Source: Pseudomonas rhizophila (lineage in GTDB: Bacteria > Pseudomonadota > Gammaproteobacteria > Pseudomonadales > Pseudomonadaceae). From it: a DNA stretch of 64,000 nt. Shown here one piece after another: positions 44,207 to 53,361 of this stretch; positions within the stretch are counted from its first letter, which is position 1, and each line of letters starts with the position of its first letter. Below the pieces are notes generated by a model that saw nothing but the letters and a program-made list of their open reading frames with translations, searched no databases and was not told the DNA's origin. Made by a program: the position numbers and the translations under genes. The stretch lies in NCBI RefSeq assembly GCF_003033885.1, contig NZ_CP024081.1, positions 4,714,388 through 4,778,387 of the forward strand. Direction: 5' to 3'.

Positions 44207-45631
44207 ACGACGCACCTCCCAAGCTTCTTGCAACGCGTGGCGCCGACTGAAAACAGCCCACTGACCACTGCGCCGCAATTTTTCCAGGGCATAGGCGCGC
44301 GTGGTGTGGAGCAAGTGGAACCGAACCCCGTCCACGCACTGCTCAACCATGACCAGCGATTGGTTCGCCAGCCGTGACAGCAGACCAGGCAGTTGCCCTG
44401 CTTCCAGCTCGGCACAACTGATGACGGCCAGCGCAGCCTTGAGCGTAAACGGCCCATCGAAAACGGCCAGGCGCTGGAACACGGCTTGCTCATCGTCACT
44501 CAAACGCTCGAAACTCCAATCCAGCATGGCCTCCAGGCTTCGATGGCGCGCCACAGCCGTGCGGCGCCCATGGTTCAAGAGTGACAGCCCACAATCCAAC
44601 TGTTCCAAGACCCCCGCCACGCCCAACACACCCACCTGGGCCGCCGCCAGTTCCAGCGCCAGCGGTAACCCGTCCAGGCGTTGGCATATCTGGACAATCA
44701 CCGCCAGCTCACGGTCATTGGGCTCGAAACCCTGCTGCCGGGCAGCGACCTGATCGATCAACAACTGCACGGCCGGACACGCCAATATCTGGTGCGCCGG
44801 CTCACCGGGCGAGGCCACTGTCAGCCCCGGCAATTGTACGACGCGCTCATCCGTCAGACTCAAGGGCTCGCGGCTGCTGAACAACAGCGAGACCTGCGGG
44901 GCCGATGCGCCCAACGCCCGGGCCAGGTCCCGGCAGGCGTCGAGCAGATGGTCGCCGCCATCGAGCACCAGCAAAACCCGCCAGGATTTCAGTTGCTGGC
45001 CCAAGGCGCCATGTCCCAGGCCCAGGGTGCGGGAAACCTGCCTCGTCACCTGCGACGGGTCGCTGATGGCGGACAGGTCCACAAACCAGGCACCGTGGTC
45101 AAAGTGTTCCAGCAACAGTTCGGCCACCCGCAGCACCACGGTGGTCTTGCCGACCCCACCCGGTCCGGTCACGGTGGTCAGGCGCTGACGGGGCACCTCG
45201 CTGAGCAACCGGCCCAGCACTTTGTCGCGACCGATCACCGGGCTCAGGCGCGCGGGCAGGTTGTGGCGCTCGATCGGCTGCTCGACGTCAGCATCCACGA
45301 CCACGGGCGCGGCAAAGCAATAGCCCTGCCGGGGATGATTGAGGATGTAGCGCGCTCCCTGCGCCGCGTCACCGAAAGCCCGCCGCAGCGCCGCGATGTG
45401 CACCCGCAGGTTGATGTCTTCCACCACGCTGTCAGGCCAGACGCGCGCGATAAGCGCTTGCTTGCTGACGAAGTGACCGGCGTTCTCCAGCAACACTTGA
45501 AGAATGTCCAGGGCGCGACCGCCCAATACCAGGGGCTCGCCGTCACGCGTGACAAGTCGCTGCTGGCGATAAAAGCTAAACGGGCCGAAGCACACCGCCG
45601 GCTCGGTGTCGGGTCTGGCGAAACTGTTCAT
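44153..45631 (-). CDS. Winged-helix/NTPase regulator, short paralogue
   Basis: A 492-aa protein related over its whole length to the first half of the 936-aa regulator next to it: winged helix (FGPFSFYRQQRLV, LRVHIAALRRAFGD, RQGYCFAAP), Walker A GPGGVGKTT, Walker B VLLVLDGGDHLL and the AMLDWSFERLSDDEQ region. It lacks the long TPR-like C-terminus. The two genes converge and overlap by 54 bases (44153-44206). The ATG at 45631 is used. It probably arose by duplication with loss of the repeat region. Target genes unknown. Confidence 0.82.
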   Translation of the reverse strand: MNSFARPDTEPAVCFGPFSFYRQQRLVTRDGEPLVLGGRALDILQVLLENAGHFVSKQALIARVWPDSVVEDINLRVHIAALRRAFGDAAQGARYILNHPRQGYCFAAPVVVDADVEQPIERHNLPARLSPVIGRDKVLGRLLSEVPRQRLTTVTGPGGVGKTTVVLRVAELLLEHFDHGAWFVDLSAISDPSQVTRQVSRTLGLGHGALGQQLKSWRVLLVLDGGDHLLDACRDLARALGASAPQVSLLFSSREPLSLTDERVVQLPGLTVASPGEPAHQILACPAVQLLIDQVAARQQGFEPNDRELAVIVQICQRLDGLPLALELAAAQVGVLGVAGVLEQLDCGLSLLNHGRRTAVARHRSLEAMLDWSFERLSDDEQAVFQRLAVFDGPFTLKAALAVISCAELEAGQLPGLLSRLANQSLVMVEQCVDGVRFHLLHTTRAYALEKLRRSGQWAVFSRRHALQEAWEVRRSRPQPSGQFLQERASLL

Positions 45632-45814
45632 GGGCGATCCAGCGCCGGATAACCATCGCGGGCATGACACTACGGCGATCCGAACGCGTCTGCCCTGGCT
45701 CCTGCGCATCCTTTCCAGAGGGTTCGCGGTTATCTTGGCAGCCATCGCCCAGAGGACAATGCTGGCACAGGGCGCATCACGGACATTGCGGTGCCCTGGA
45801 CGGACACCGACGGC

Positions 45815-46765
45815 TCAACTGAACTGCTGGCGGTATTGCACGGGGGTCAGGCCAAGCTTTTCACTGAACAGCAAGCGCATGTGCCGCACACTGCCGAAGC
45901 CGCTGCGAAACGCCACGGTCTTGAGGGGCAAATCCGTGGATTCCAGCAACTGGCGGGCGCGGTCGATGCGCGCGCCTTGCAGGAATTCCATGGGCGTCAT
46001 CTTCACTTCGCGAACGAACATCCGGGCGAAATGGCGCGAACTCATGGCGGCGATCGCGGCCATGCGTTCGATGGTGAACGGTTCCTCCAGGTGCTCCATC
46101 ACATGATGCTGCACCCGGGTAATGGCAGACTCTTGAGCCGCCACCGCCGCCACCAGCGGGCTGAACTGCGCCTGGCCGCCCTGGCGCTTCATCACCACCA
46201 GCAACACCTTGGCCACATCCAGCGCGACTTTACGACCGTGGTCCTGAGCGACGATGGACAGCGCCAGGTCGATGCCGGCGGTGACCCCACCGGACGTAAA
46301 CAAGCGTCGATCCTGCAGGAATATTTTGTCGGTCTCCACCCGTGCCTTGGGGAAACGCTGAATCAGGCGTTCGGTGTAGTGCCAATGGGTGGTGACGCGA
46401 TAGCCGTCAAGCAGCCCTGCCTCGCCTAGCACAAATACGCCGGTGCAAATGGAACCGTAGCGCGTGGCCCGCGGCGCTGCCGCGCGCAACCAGGTGTGCA
46501 ATCCCGGATGCTGGTCGTTATAGGCGCCCGGGCCACCCGGCACCAGCAACACGTCATAGGCCGCCCAAGCCTGGTCGATGTGAATATCGGCCTGTACCGC
46601 CACGCCATTGGACGCTCGCAACGCGCCGCGCTCGGTTCCCAGGGTCAGCAATTGATAACGAAGATCGGGTTCAAGGTAACGATTGGCGATGGAAAACACT
46701 TCAAGAGGCCCGGCCATGTCGAGCAATAAAAAATCCGGGAACAGCACCATTGCAACGGTTTTCAT
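45815..46765 (-). CDS. GlxA-family (DJ-1/PfpI plus AraC) transcriptional regulator
   Basis: A 316-aa regulator. Residues about 3-185 form a DJ-1/PfpI-like domain (VAMVLFPDFLLLDMAGPLEV, GSICTGVFVLGEAGLLDG with the conserved Cys). Residues 215-316 form an AraC/XylS helix-turn-helix pair (SSRHFARMFVREVKMTP, VAFRSGFGSVRHMRLLF). The ATG at 46765 starts the DJ-1 domain cleanly. In Pseudomonas such proteins often control amino-acid or quaternary-amine catabolism, but no target lies next to it; its neighbours are a regulator gene and a divergent pirin gene. Confidence 0.87.
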   Translation of the reverse strand: MKTVAMVLFPDFLLLDMAGPLEVFSIANRYLEPDLRYQLLTLGTERGALRASNGVAVQADIHIDQAWAAYDVLLVPGGPGAYNDQHPGLHTWLRAAAPRATRYGSICTGVFVLGEAGLLDGYRVTTHWHYTERLIQRFPKARVETDKIFLQDRRLFTSGGVTAGIDLALSIVAQDHGRKVALDVAKVLLVVMKRQGGQAQFSPLVAAVAAQESAITRVQHHVMEHLEEPFTIERMAAIAAMSSRHFARMFVREVKMTPMEFLQGARIDRARQLLESTDLPLKTVAFRSGFGSVRHMRLLFSEKLGLTPVQYRQQFS

Positions 46766-46805
46766 CGAAAATACGCCAAAATATTCAGGACCTGCAGATG
46801 CCACT

Positions 46806-46894
46806 TGTGGGAGCGAGCCAGCTCACGATAGCGCACTGGCAACCAACAAAGGGCCAAGCTGAAGCGGCTCTACGCACACAGGTTCGCTCCCACA
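46806..46894. repeat. Degenerate REP pair
   Basis: TGTGGGAGCGAGCCAGCTC at 46806 and an inverted partner ending CGCTCCCACA at 46894 belong to the GTGGGAGCGAGC family, with several changes in the central arms. Confidence 0.7.
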
Positions 46895-46960
46895 GGGTTG
46901 TGTAGCCTGCAAAACCAACATTATGTCGAAGCCACGTGCCTGCGGGTAGGCACTGCTTAT

Positions 46961-47017
46961 TGTCCACTTAGAACGGACAGTATTTCGTTTTCCACCTGCT
47001 TATTGAACAATTCAATA
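46961..47017. promoter_or_regulatory. Two palindromes in the pirin promoter region
   Basis: TGTCC (46961-46965) pairs with GGACA (46975-46979) across 9 bases. TATTGAA (47001-47007) pairs with TTCAATA (47011-47017) across CAA. They lie 70-125 bases before the pirin start and could bind a dimeric regulator; none is identified. The rest of the 46766-47085 gap holds only the REP pair. Confidence 0.35.
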
Positions 47018-47085
47018 ACCATTAACCTTCTTCTGAACCTGGCGAACGCCCAACGCCGCCGCCCATACACATCAGGAGAGCTACC

Positions 47086-47808
47086 ATGCTGACCCTTCGC
47101 AAAGCTTCAGACCGCGGCATAGCCCGCCACGGCTGGCTGACCTCGTTCCATACCTTTTCCTTTGCCAGCTACCGCAACGTCAATGAACAAGGCTTCTCCG
47201 ACCTGCTGGTCATCAACGACGACCGGGTCGCAGCGGCCAAGGGCTTCGGCCAGCATCCTCATCGGGACATGGAGATTTTTTCCTATGTACTTGAAGGCGC
47301 GCTGGAGCATAAGGACACCTTGGGTACCGGCTCCGTCATTCGCCCCGGTGATGTGCAACTGATGAGCGCCGGCAGCGGTGTGGCCCATAGCGAGTTCAAC
47401 CACAGCGCCGAGGAGCTGGTGCACTTCCTGCAGATCTGGATCGTGCCCAACGTCAGTGGCGCCACACCGCGCTATCAACAGGAGCACTTCAGCGCCGAAC
47501 AGAAACGGGGTCGCCTGCAATTGATCATTTCCCCGGACGGCGCCAACGGCTCGCTCCAGGTGCGCCAGGACGCACGGGTCTATGCCGGGCTGTTCGACGG
47601 CAAGGAAAACGCTACCTTGACATTGGCGCCTGATCGTTATGCCTACGTGCATGTGGCCCGCGGCAGCATCGAGCTCAATGGGGTGCCGTTACAGGAAGGT
47701 GATGGCGTACGGGTGCGCGAGGAACAGCTGCTGACGTTGAGCAACGGTCAGGATGCCGAGGTCCTGGTGTTTGATCTGCGGCCACAGGAATTGCCGCAGA
47801 TGCCATGA
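47086..47808 (+). CDS. Pirin-family bicupin (YhhW-like quercetin dioxygenase)
   Basis: A 240-aa pirin with two cupin domains. The metal ligands match those of E. coli YhhW in position: His57 and His59 (GQHPHRDME), His101 and Glu103 (VAHSEFNH). YhhW-like pirins oxidise quercetin in vitro; the physiological substrate in Pseudomonas is unknown. AGGAGAG lies 8 bases before the ATG. It is transcribed away from the GlxA-type regulator gene, from a promoter region carrying two palindromes. Confidence 0.9.
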   Translation: MLTLRKASDRGIARHGWLTSFHTFSFASYRNVNEQGFSDLLVINDDRVAAAKGFGQHPHRDMEIFSYVLEGALEHKDTLGTGSVIRPGDVQLMSAGSGVAHSEFNHSAEELVHFLQIWIVPNVSGATPRYQQEHFSAEQKRGRLQLIISPDGANGSLQVRQDARVYAGLFDGKENATLTLAPDRYAYVHVARGSIELNGVPLQEGDGVRVREEQLLTLSNGQDAEVLVFDLRPQELPQMP

Positions 47809-47866
47809 GGGCAGGTCCTGTTCGCGATAGCGGTTTCCCATCCAGCATTCTTGTTGAATGGAACAC

Positions 47867-48097
47867 CTATATCGCGGGCAGGTTCTCCTTCCGCCGCTTC
47901 TCATTGCCCACCACCATACCAACCTCAGTAGCTCCATTCATATAGGGCCGCAGGCTCAGTTTGAAATGTTTAATCAAAACATTGATGAGCCACATAACGA
48001 TGAAACAAGTACCGAAGCGTTGCGACATATCATTTGGCCATCTTTCATGCTGCTCAGGGGTATATAGCGAAAGCATCTTTAGAAAATTAAACTGCAT
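47867..48097 (-). CDS. Possible small membrane protein (weak)
   Basis: A 76-aa frame in the 444-bp gap between the pirin and the broken gene. It has one hydrophobic segment (TCFIVMWLINVLIKHF) followed by basic residues, and the composition is protein-like. There is no clear ribosome site, an overlapping frame runs on the other strand, and base composition here is more AT-rich than its neighbours. It may be a small foreign or decayed gene, or not a gene at all. The rest of the gap shows no feature. Confidence 0.25.
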   Translation of the reverse strand: MQFNFLKMLSLYTPEQHERWPNDMSQRFGTCFIVMWLINVLIKHFKLSLRPYMNGATEVGMVVGNEKRRKENLPAI

Positions 48098-48252
48098 GAG
48101 CTGAGTGAAACAAATAGTGCGAAGCGACAGTTCTTTCCGACCGGTGGTGCACTGTCCTTATTAAAACTACAATATCGTCTTAACGTTACTGGCTATCGAA
48201 ATGATTTCAATTGGCCATCAATTATCCTCACTCAGTTAATCATGGAAGAAGT

Positions 48253-48679
48253 ATGAAAACGGTTATGTCTCTCGCTGTGCTTTCCGTTGCCTGCTACGCA
48301 ACAGCAGACGTTCAAAAAATTCAATATGCCTACGACGATTCGAAGGCCGAATACTCCATCGTCTCGTTTACCGAGAGCGGTTCGACCCTCCAGGTTACCG
48401 TCCAATTCGACCCTCCAGGTTACCGTCCAAAGAGCGGGTCCCTACTTCACCAACTACACAAAACTGGCACTCGACTGCGTTGACCACAATGTTCGGCACA
48501 TGGGCATGTACAACAGCCTCGAAAGGCTGGAAAAAGCTCAGTTCGACCCGATGCAGGAGCGCATCGTCGCAGGCTCGATCGCCGATGAAGTGCGCAAAGT
48601 ACTTTGCCGCGGCACAAGCATGACCGCCTCACAGGCCGACGAAGTACCTGCCAAGGTAAAAGCTGACGATAAAATCTGA
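48253..48679 (+). pseudogene. Secreted small protein gene broken by a 25-bp tandem duplication
   Basis: The frame starts MKTVMSLAVLSVACYATA, a signal peptide, with GGAAGAAG before the ATG. After TLQVTVQ it passes into a 25-base duplication, shifts frame and ends at 48483. The downstream frame, in phase if one copy is removed, runs on from RAGPYFTNYTKLALDCVDHN to KADDKI and stops at 48679. The restored product would be about 133 aa, exported, with Cys residues. The family is not recognised. The exact, unmutated duplication indicates a very recent event or a sequencing/assembly error. Confidence 0.8.
48381..48430 (+). repeat. Perfect 25-bp tandem duplication
   Basis: Bases 48381-48405 and 48406-48430 are identical (each begins TTCGACCCTC and ends CGTCCAA). 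The unit length is not a multiple of three, so the second copy shifts the reading frame of the surrounding gene. Confidence 0.97.
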
Positions 48680-48698
48680 TCTTAACGTCGCTAGCCTG

Positions 48699-49742
48699 CT
48701 ATCCCCGAACGCCCTGTTTTCGCTCAAACGTCGAACGATAACTGCCGGGCGGAACGCCGAAGAAATCGCGAAAACGACGCTGAAAGTGCGGCGAGCTGAC
48801 AAAGCCCGTCGCCACGGCGATTTCTGTGACGGATCGATTGGTCTGCTGGATAAGTTGGCGCGCACGGGTCAGGCGCAGTTCCAGGTAATAACGTGTCGGG
48901 GTTGCGCCGAGGAAACTGCAGAAGCGCCGTTCCAACTGCCGCTTGGAAATCTTCACGCATGCCGCCAGCTCATCGATGGTCAACGGCTCCTCGATGTTTT
49001 GCCACATCAACTCCAACGCCAGCTTGAGACTTTCTGGCAGCGTCGGATCGGTTTCGACGAAGACCGGCGGCAGATCCGACGCGTCGCCCGACTCATCACA
49101 CCGCAGGATCTCCTCGATCGCCCCCACCAGCGCTTCGCCTCCCGTCTGGCGGATCAACTGAAGCATCATGCGCAGCGAGCTGTTGGCACCTGCGCAACTG
49201 ACCCGCTGCCGGTCCACCACATAAGCGCGGCTGGAAACTTTCACATGGGGAAAAACCTCCGCCATCATGGCGCGACTTTCCGGGTGAACCGCGCACTCGA
49301 AACCATCGAGCAAACTGGCATCGGCGACGAAAAAAACGCCGTTCCACAACCCGCCCAGTATTGAACCGGACGCGGCGTTGGCGCGCAGCTTGCGTCGCAG
49401 CAGCGGCATGCCCTGCAACTTCACGCGAAAGCCACCGGCGACGATCAGGACGTCCTGGTTTTCCGGCAACTGCGCCAACTCGATATCGGCCGAGATGACG
49501 ATCCCCAGGTCACTGGTCACCTGACTCCCCGAGGCCCCAACCGTCAGCACCTCATACAGAGGCCTGTCGCTCATCAGGTTGGCCGTCACCAGCGCATCCA
49601 CCGCACCGGTAAAGGACATCATCGAGAAGTTGTCCATCAATACGAACGCGACACGAACCGGAGCCTGGTCAGCACCTGAGGATCCGAGCGGCCGGTAAGC
49701 CATGTTTTTGTTTTTAAGTACGCTCTCGAATGCGCTTGGCAT
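48699..49742 (-). CDS. GlxA-family (DJ-1/PfpI plus AraC) transcriptional regulator
   Basis: A 347-aa regulator. An N-terminal DJ-1/PfpI-like domain (VRVAFVLMDNFSMMSFTGAV, DVLIVAGGFRVK) is followed by an AraC-type DNA-binding domain (ISKRQLERRFCSFLGATP, VATGFVSSPHFQRRFRDFFG). This is the CdhR/GbdR/ArgR-like group, which in Pseudomonas controls use of carnitine, glycine betaine and arginine. The ATG at 49742 has GAGG a few bases upstream; a second ATG at 49703 starts closer to the conserved domain but lacks a ribosome site. Its target is not obvious; betaine-type catabolic genes lie within about 4 kb. Confidence 0.87.
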   Translation of the reverse strand: MPSAFESVLKNKNMAYRPLGSSGADQAPVRVAFVLMDNFSMMSFTGAVDALVTANLMSDRPLYEVLTVGASGSQVTSDLGIVISADIELAQLPENQDVLIVAGGFRVKLQGMPLLRRKLRANAASGSILGGLWNGVFFVADASLLDGFECAVHPESRAMMAEVFPHVKVSSRAYVVDRQRVSCAGANSSLRMMLQLIRQTGGEALVGAIEEILRCDESGDASDLPPVFVETDPTLPESLKLALELMWQNIEEPLTIDELAACVKISKRQLERRFCSFLGATPTRYYLELRLTRARQLIQQTNRSVTEIAVATGFVSSPHFQRRFRDFFGVPPGSYRSTFERKQGVRG

Positions 49743-50021
49743 AGGGCCTCGTCAATACATGAAGGCATCAGGACTTGCATCACGCTCGCGCTTTAAGCAG
49801 CAGAGCAATTGGCACATCTTCCAGATTAACCACGACGGCTGCAATCGACTCGCGACACCGCAGGGTCATCGCCCCCTCCTCGACCTCAAGTACCGTCGAT
49901 TCTGGTCGATATCGTGTAGGTACGCATGGGCGCTTCCCCCGTTCCAGAAACTCGCAACGCGCACCGCTACTGTTTCCTGTTTCCGCCGTTTCAACACCTA
50001 TAAATATCCGCGGGAGAAGTC

Positions 50022-51965
50022 ATGAATATCAAACAGAAGCTGACATGGGCGTTCGCGGCCATCGCCTGCCTGCCAGTTATCCTGGTGGCGGTGCTGGTCG
50101 TGTTGAACCTGCGCGACGCCGCACAAACCAACTTCCTGGACAGCAGCGGCCGTGAAATCCGCCAGATCGACAACGGCATGAAGCAGTTCTTCGATGGCAT
50201 CAGCCAGAACGTCGAGTTCTTCGCCAAGGACCCACGGATTATCGCGGCCAAGGATCTGAAAAATTATTCCGGTGCCGACGCTGCACAAATTCCGCTGCCT
50301 GAGAACAACAAACAGCTGCTGGACATATTCGACAGATTCGCCAAAAGCCATCCGACCACCGCCTATCTTTCTCTGGGGCTGGCCGACGGCGGTTACGCCA
50401 GCTGGCCTGACGACCCCAAAATTTCCAATTACGACCCCCGCGTACGCCCCTGGTACAAGGCCGCCATCGCTTCGCCGGGCACCACCGTGCGCACAGACGC
50501 CTATTACTGGGCACCGGACGACGTGTCGCTGATCGGCATCGTCCATACGGTCTCCGACGCCGCCGGCAAGCTGGTGGGTGTGGTGGGCCTGGACGTGTCG
50601 CTCAAGCAACTGACCGAACTGGTCAAGAACATCAAGCTGGGCGACAGCGGTTACCTGATGCTGGTCGAAGCCAATGGCAACGTCCTGGTCGATCCCAGCG
50701 ATGCCAAGCACAACTTCAAGCCCATGGCAGAAATTGGCCCCAACTATGCCGAACTGGCCAAAAGCGGTGATGGCGTGACTCAGATCGAGATCGATGGCGT
50801 GCCCTACATGGCCAACGTCGTCAGTTCCAAAGGCCTGGGCTGGCGCTTCATCGGTCTGATCAAACGCGACGAAGTCATGGCCGAAGCCGCGAGCCTGACC
50901 TGGTTGATCGCCATCATCGCCGCCGCGCTGGCAGTGGTGTTCGCCATCGTCGGCGCCAGTTTCGCCAGCGTGATCGTGCGACCGATTCGCGGTGTTGCCA
51001 ATGGCCTGCAGGAAATCGCCGAAGGTGAAGGCGACCTCACCCGCAAGCTCTCGGTGCAAGGCAAGGACGAAACCGCCACTCTGGCCAGTTGGTTCAACCA
51101 GTTCCTGGGCATGATCGCCCAACTGGTGCAGCGCATCGGCAGCGCCTCCTCCGACCTGCAAAGCGCCGCCGCCGATACCAGCGAAGTGGCGCAAAACATG
51201 AACGAAGCCGCCGGACGTCAACGCCAGGCCGTTGAACTGGTAAGCACCGCGTTCAACGAAATGGTCGCCACCGCCAATGAGGTCGCCCGCTCTTGCAGCC
51301 AGGCGGCCTCCAGCGCGGACGAAGGTTATCGCGACGTGCACGACGGCCAGCATCACATCGGCGAAGCCACGGGCAGTGTGCTGAAATTGAGCGAGGATCT
51401 GCAAAAGTCGACCCAGACCATGCAGGCGCTGGAGCAGGACAGCAAGAACATCAACACCATCCTCGACACCATTCGCTCGATTGCCGAACAGACCAACCTG
51501 CTGGCCCTCAACGCCGCCATCGAGGCCGCGCGGGCCGGCGATCAAGGTCGTGGGTTCGCCGTGGTGGCCGATGAAGTCCGCGCCCTGGCCCGGCGTACCG
51601 CCGACTCCACCGGCGAGATCGACAGCCTGCTGGGCAACCTCGCGCGCCGGACCCAGGAAGTCACCCTGCAGATGCAAGGCAGTCTGCAGGGCTCCAAAAC
51701 CAGCGTTGAACGCATCCAGCAGGCCCGCGACAGCTTCGACAAGATCCGTATCTCGGTGGACTCGATTCGCGACCAGAACACCCAGATCGCCACGGCGGCC
51801 GAGGAACAGCACCAGGTGGCCGAGGACATCAACCGGCACATCTCGCAAATCCATACCGATGCACAACTGGTGGAAGAATATGCCCACTCGGCGCAGACGG
51901 GCTCGGGGCGCTTGACGGATATTTCCGGGCAGCTCAAAGGATTGGTGGGGCGGTTCAAGTTCTAG
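50022..51965 (+). CDS. Methyl-accepting chemotaxis protein with dCache sensor
   Basis: A 647-aa chemoreceptor. The first membrane helix is at residues about 8-28; a periplasmic double-Cache domain spans about 33-280 and contains [12 protein letters not shown], close to the amino-acid/amine-binding dCache motif. A second membrane helix is at about 291-315, then HAMP ([20 protein letters not shown]) and a signalling domain with the hairpin tip [20 protein letters not shown]. It passes ligand information to CheA/CheW. Ligand unknown; amino acids or amines are plausible from the motif. AGAAGT lies before the ATG. The reversed long frame on the other strand is a shadow. Confidence 0.93.
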   Translation: MNIKQKLTWAFAAIACLPVILVAVLVVLNLRDAAQTNFLDSSGREIRQIDNGMKQFFDGISQNVEFFAKDPRIIAAKDLKNYSGADAAQIPLPENNKQLLDIFDRFAKSHPTTAYLSLGLADGGYASWPDDPKISNYDPRVRPWYKAAIASPGTTVRTDAYYWAPDDVSLIGIVHTVSDAAGKLVGVVGLDVSLKQLTELVKNIKLGDSGYLMLVEANGNVLVDPSDAKHNFKPMAEIGPNYAELAKSGDGVTQIEIDGVPYMANVVSSKGLGWRFIGLIKRDEVMAEAASLTWLIAIIAAALAVVFAIVGASFASVIVRPIRGVANGLQEIAEGEGDLTRKLSVQGKDETATLASWFNQFLGMIAQLVQRIGSASSDLQSAAADTSEVAQNMNEAAGRQRQAVELVSTAFNEMVATANEVARSCSQAASSADEGYRDVHDGQHHIGEATGSVLKLSEDLQKSTQTMQALEQDSKNINTILDTIRSIAEQTNLLALNAAIEAARAGDQGRGFAVVADEVRALARRTADSTGEIDSLLGNLARRTQEVTLQMQGSLQGSKTSVERIQQARDSFDKIRISVDSIRDQNTQIATAAEEQHQVAEDINRHISQIHTDAQLVEEYAHSAQTGSGRLTDISGQLKGLVGRFKF

Positions 51966-51992
51966 TTGTAGAGCCTGAGACAGCCCCCCAAA

Positions 51993-52083
51993 TGTGGGAG
52001 CGAGCCTGCTCGCGATGGCGGTGGCTCAGCTTGCATTGATGTTGAATGTGCTGACGCTATCGCGAGCAGGCTCGCTCCCACAC
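51993..52083. repeat. REP inverted pair
   Basis: TGTGGGAGCGAGCCTGCTCG starts at 51993 and the inverted copy CGCGAGCAGGCTCGCTCCCA ends with CA at 52083. It lies between the chemoreceptor gene and the convergent binding-protein gene. Confidence 0.88.
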
Positions 52084-52099
52084 TTGCTGTGTCACCGAG

Positions 52100-53002
52100 T
52101 CATTGCGGCCCTGTTGTCACCGATGCGGTTTGCCCGCCAAACATGGCCTCGAAGCGCGGTTTGTTGGCTGCGTAGTACTCGGCGACCACCTTGTCTGCCG
52201 AACTGTCCCGCGCCGCCGCCATCAATCTCTCAAGGTCAGCTTGAGGAATATTGAAGTGAGTGAAGAAGCGGGCGACGTCGGGATACTCCGCGCTAAAACC
52301 TTTGCGGGCCACCGCGTGAATCTGCTCTGCGCCCCCAAAAATCTTCTTGGGATCATCCAGATAGCGCAGCGACCATTTGGAGAACATCCAATGCGGGCTC
52401 CAGGCGTTGACCAAAGACCATTTGTCACGCTTGAGGTTACGATCCAACTCACTCAACATCCCGGATTCGGACGAAGCAACCATTTTGTAGCCATCGAGTT
52501 TGTATAGCTCAATGGCTTTTTCTGTCAGCTTGTATTGGCCGTTGCCCACTTCTGAAGTGAGGATTTTGCCGCCGAGCTTTTCCCGCACATCTGGTTTGTT
52601 GAGATCCTCGATGCTGGCGATCTCACTGGCGGCAATGGAAGTTGGCACCGCCATACCGATCCGACCTTCATACAACACGCCAAGGTCTTCGAGCTTGTCG
52701 CTGTACTTGTCATAGAAGGCTTTGTGAGTGCTCGGCAGCCAGACCATCGGGATCAGGTCGATATTACCGTTAGCCAGCGCCTGGAACTGAATGCCGATAT
52801 CGGCCAGCACCAGTTTGACCGGTTGCTTGAGGTGGTCTTGCAGGGCGGTGCTTGCCAGCTTTACAGCGATTTCCGTATCCGACCAATTCACCCATCCAAT
52901 GCGCACAGGCGCAGGCTCCTCGGCATGGGCAAGCAAGCTGCAAAAGACCATACACAGGCCTGCAAGCCAGCCGCTAAAAGTCTTACTGGATAACGTAACC
53001 AT
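52100..53002 (-). CDS. Periplasmic glycine betaine/proline betaine-type binding protein (OpuAC family)
   Basis: A 300-aa protein with a signal peptide (hydrophobic core SGWLAGLCMVFCSLLAHA, cut near residue 27). The mature part is OpuAC/ProX-like: VRIGWVNWSDTEIAVKLA at its start, Trp residues (WVNW, PMVWLPSTH, NAWSPHWMF) that could form an aromatic cage for a quaternary ammonium group. GGAGAGG precedes the ATG at 53002; an upstream start at 53068 would disturb the signal peptide. No permease or ATPase gene is adjacent. It is divergent from a demethylase-like flavoprotein gene, which suggests a betaine that is then catabolised. Confidence 0.87.
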   Translation of the reverse strand: MVTLSSKTFSGWLAGLCMVFCSLLAHAEEPAPVRIGWVNWSDTEIAVKLASTALQDHLKQPVKLVLADIGIQFQALANGNIDLIPMVWLPSTHKAFYDKYSDKLEDLGVLYEGRIGMAVPTSIAASEIASIEDLNKPDVREKLGGKILTSEVGNGQYKLTEKAIELYKLDGYKMVASSESGMLSELDRNLKRDKWSLVNAWSPHWMFSKWSLRYLDDPKKIFGGAEQIHAVARKGFSAEYPDVARFFTHFNIPQADLERLMAAARDSSADKVVAEYYAANKPRFEAMFGGQTASVTTGPQ

Positions 53003-53361
53003 AGTGCCTCTCCGCGTTCTGTGTGAGTTGTTGTTGGCAGGACAGCAGAAGCAATCACCTTCACTCATGAGCGCAAAAGCGCCCTCATCTTCAGGCGGTT
53101 TTGATCTCTACGTTCACGTTGGGGTCAATGGCGCCGTTCACTGCGGCAGACATTTTCAGTGCCTCTAGCCCTCTTGAGCCCAAGCCTGGAGTCCCTCACC
53201 CCGAGCAAGCCAAATCACCTCGCTGCGAGCCGATCTTAATCCTGGCATTTTGACGGCGCAAGAAAAATGTACACCACTGTCTGAATCATTGACACACATG
53301 AACATCCAACTTACCGTTATGTCAAAACCACGCCTGACGTTCTGCTCCGGAGCGCAACACC
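53003..53361. promoter_or_regulatory. Divergent promoter region with an AAAATGTAC half-site
   Basis: A 359-bp gap between the binding-protein gene and the flavoprotein gene. AAAATGTAC at 53264-53272 repeats exactly one arm of the palindrome in front of the TetR gene at 57209-57232, but its second arm is poorly matched here. No coding sequence or terminator stands out in the rest. Confidence 0.4.

Noticed and set aside
47858..48067. Plus-strand 69-codon frame between pirin and the broken gene
   Set aside because: No ribosome site, overlaps another frame on the opposite strand, and composition does not look like a protein family.
49998..51887. Minus-strand open frame of 629 codons opposite the chemoreceptor
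   Set aside because: The plus strand has a complete, motif-rich chemoreceptor; the reverse frame has biased composition and no family features.
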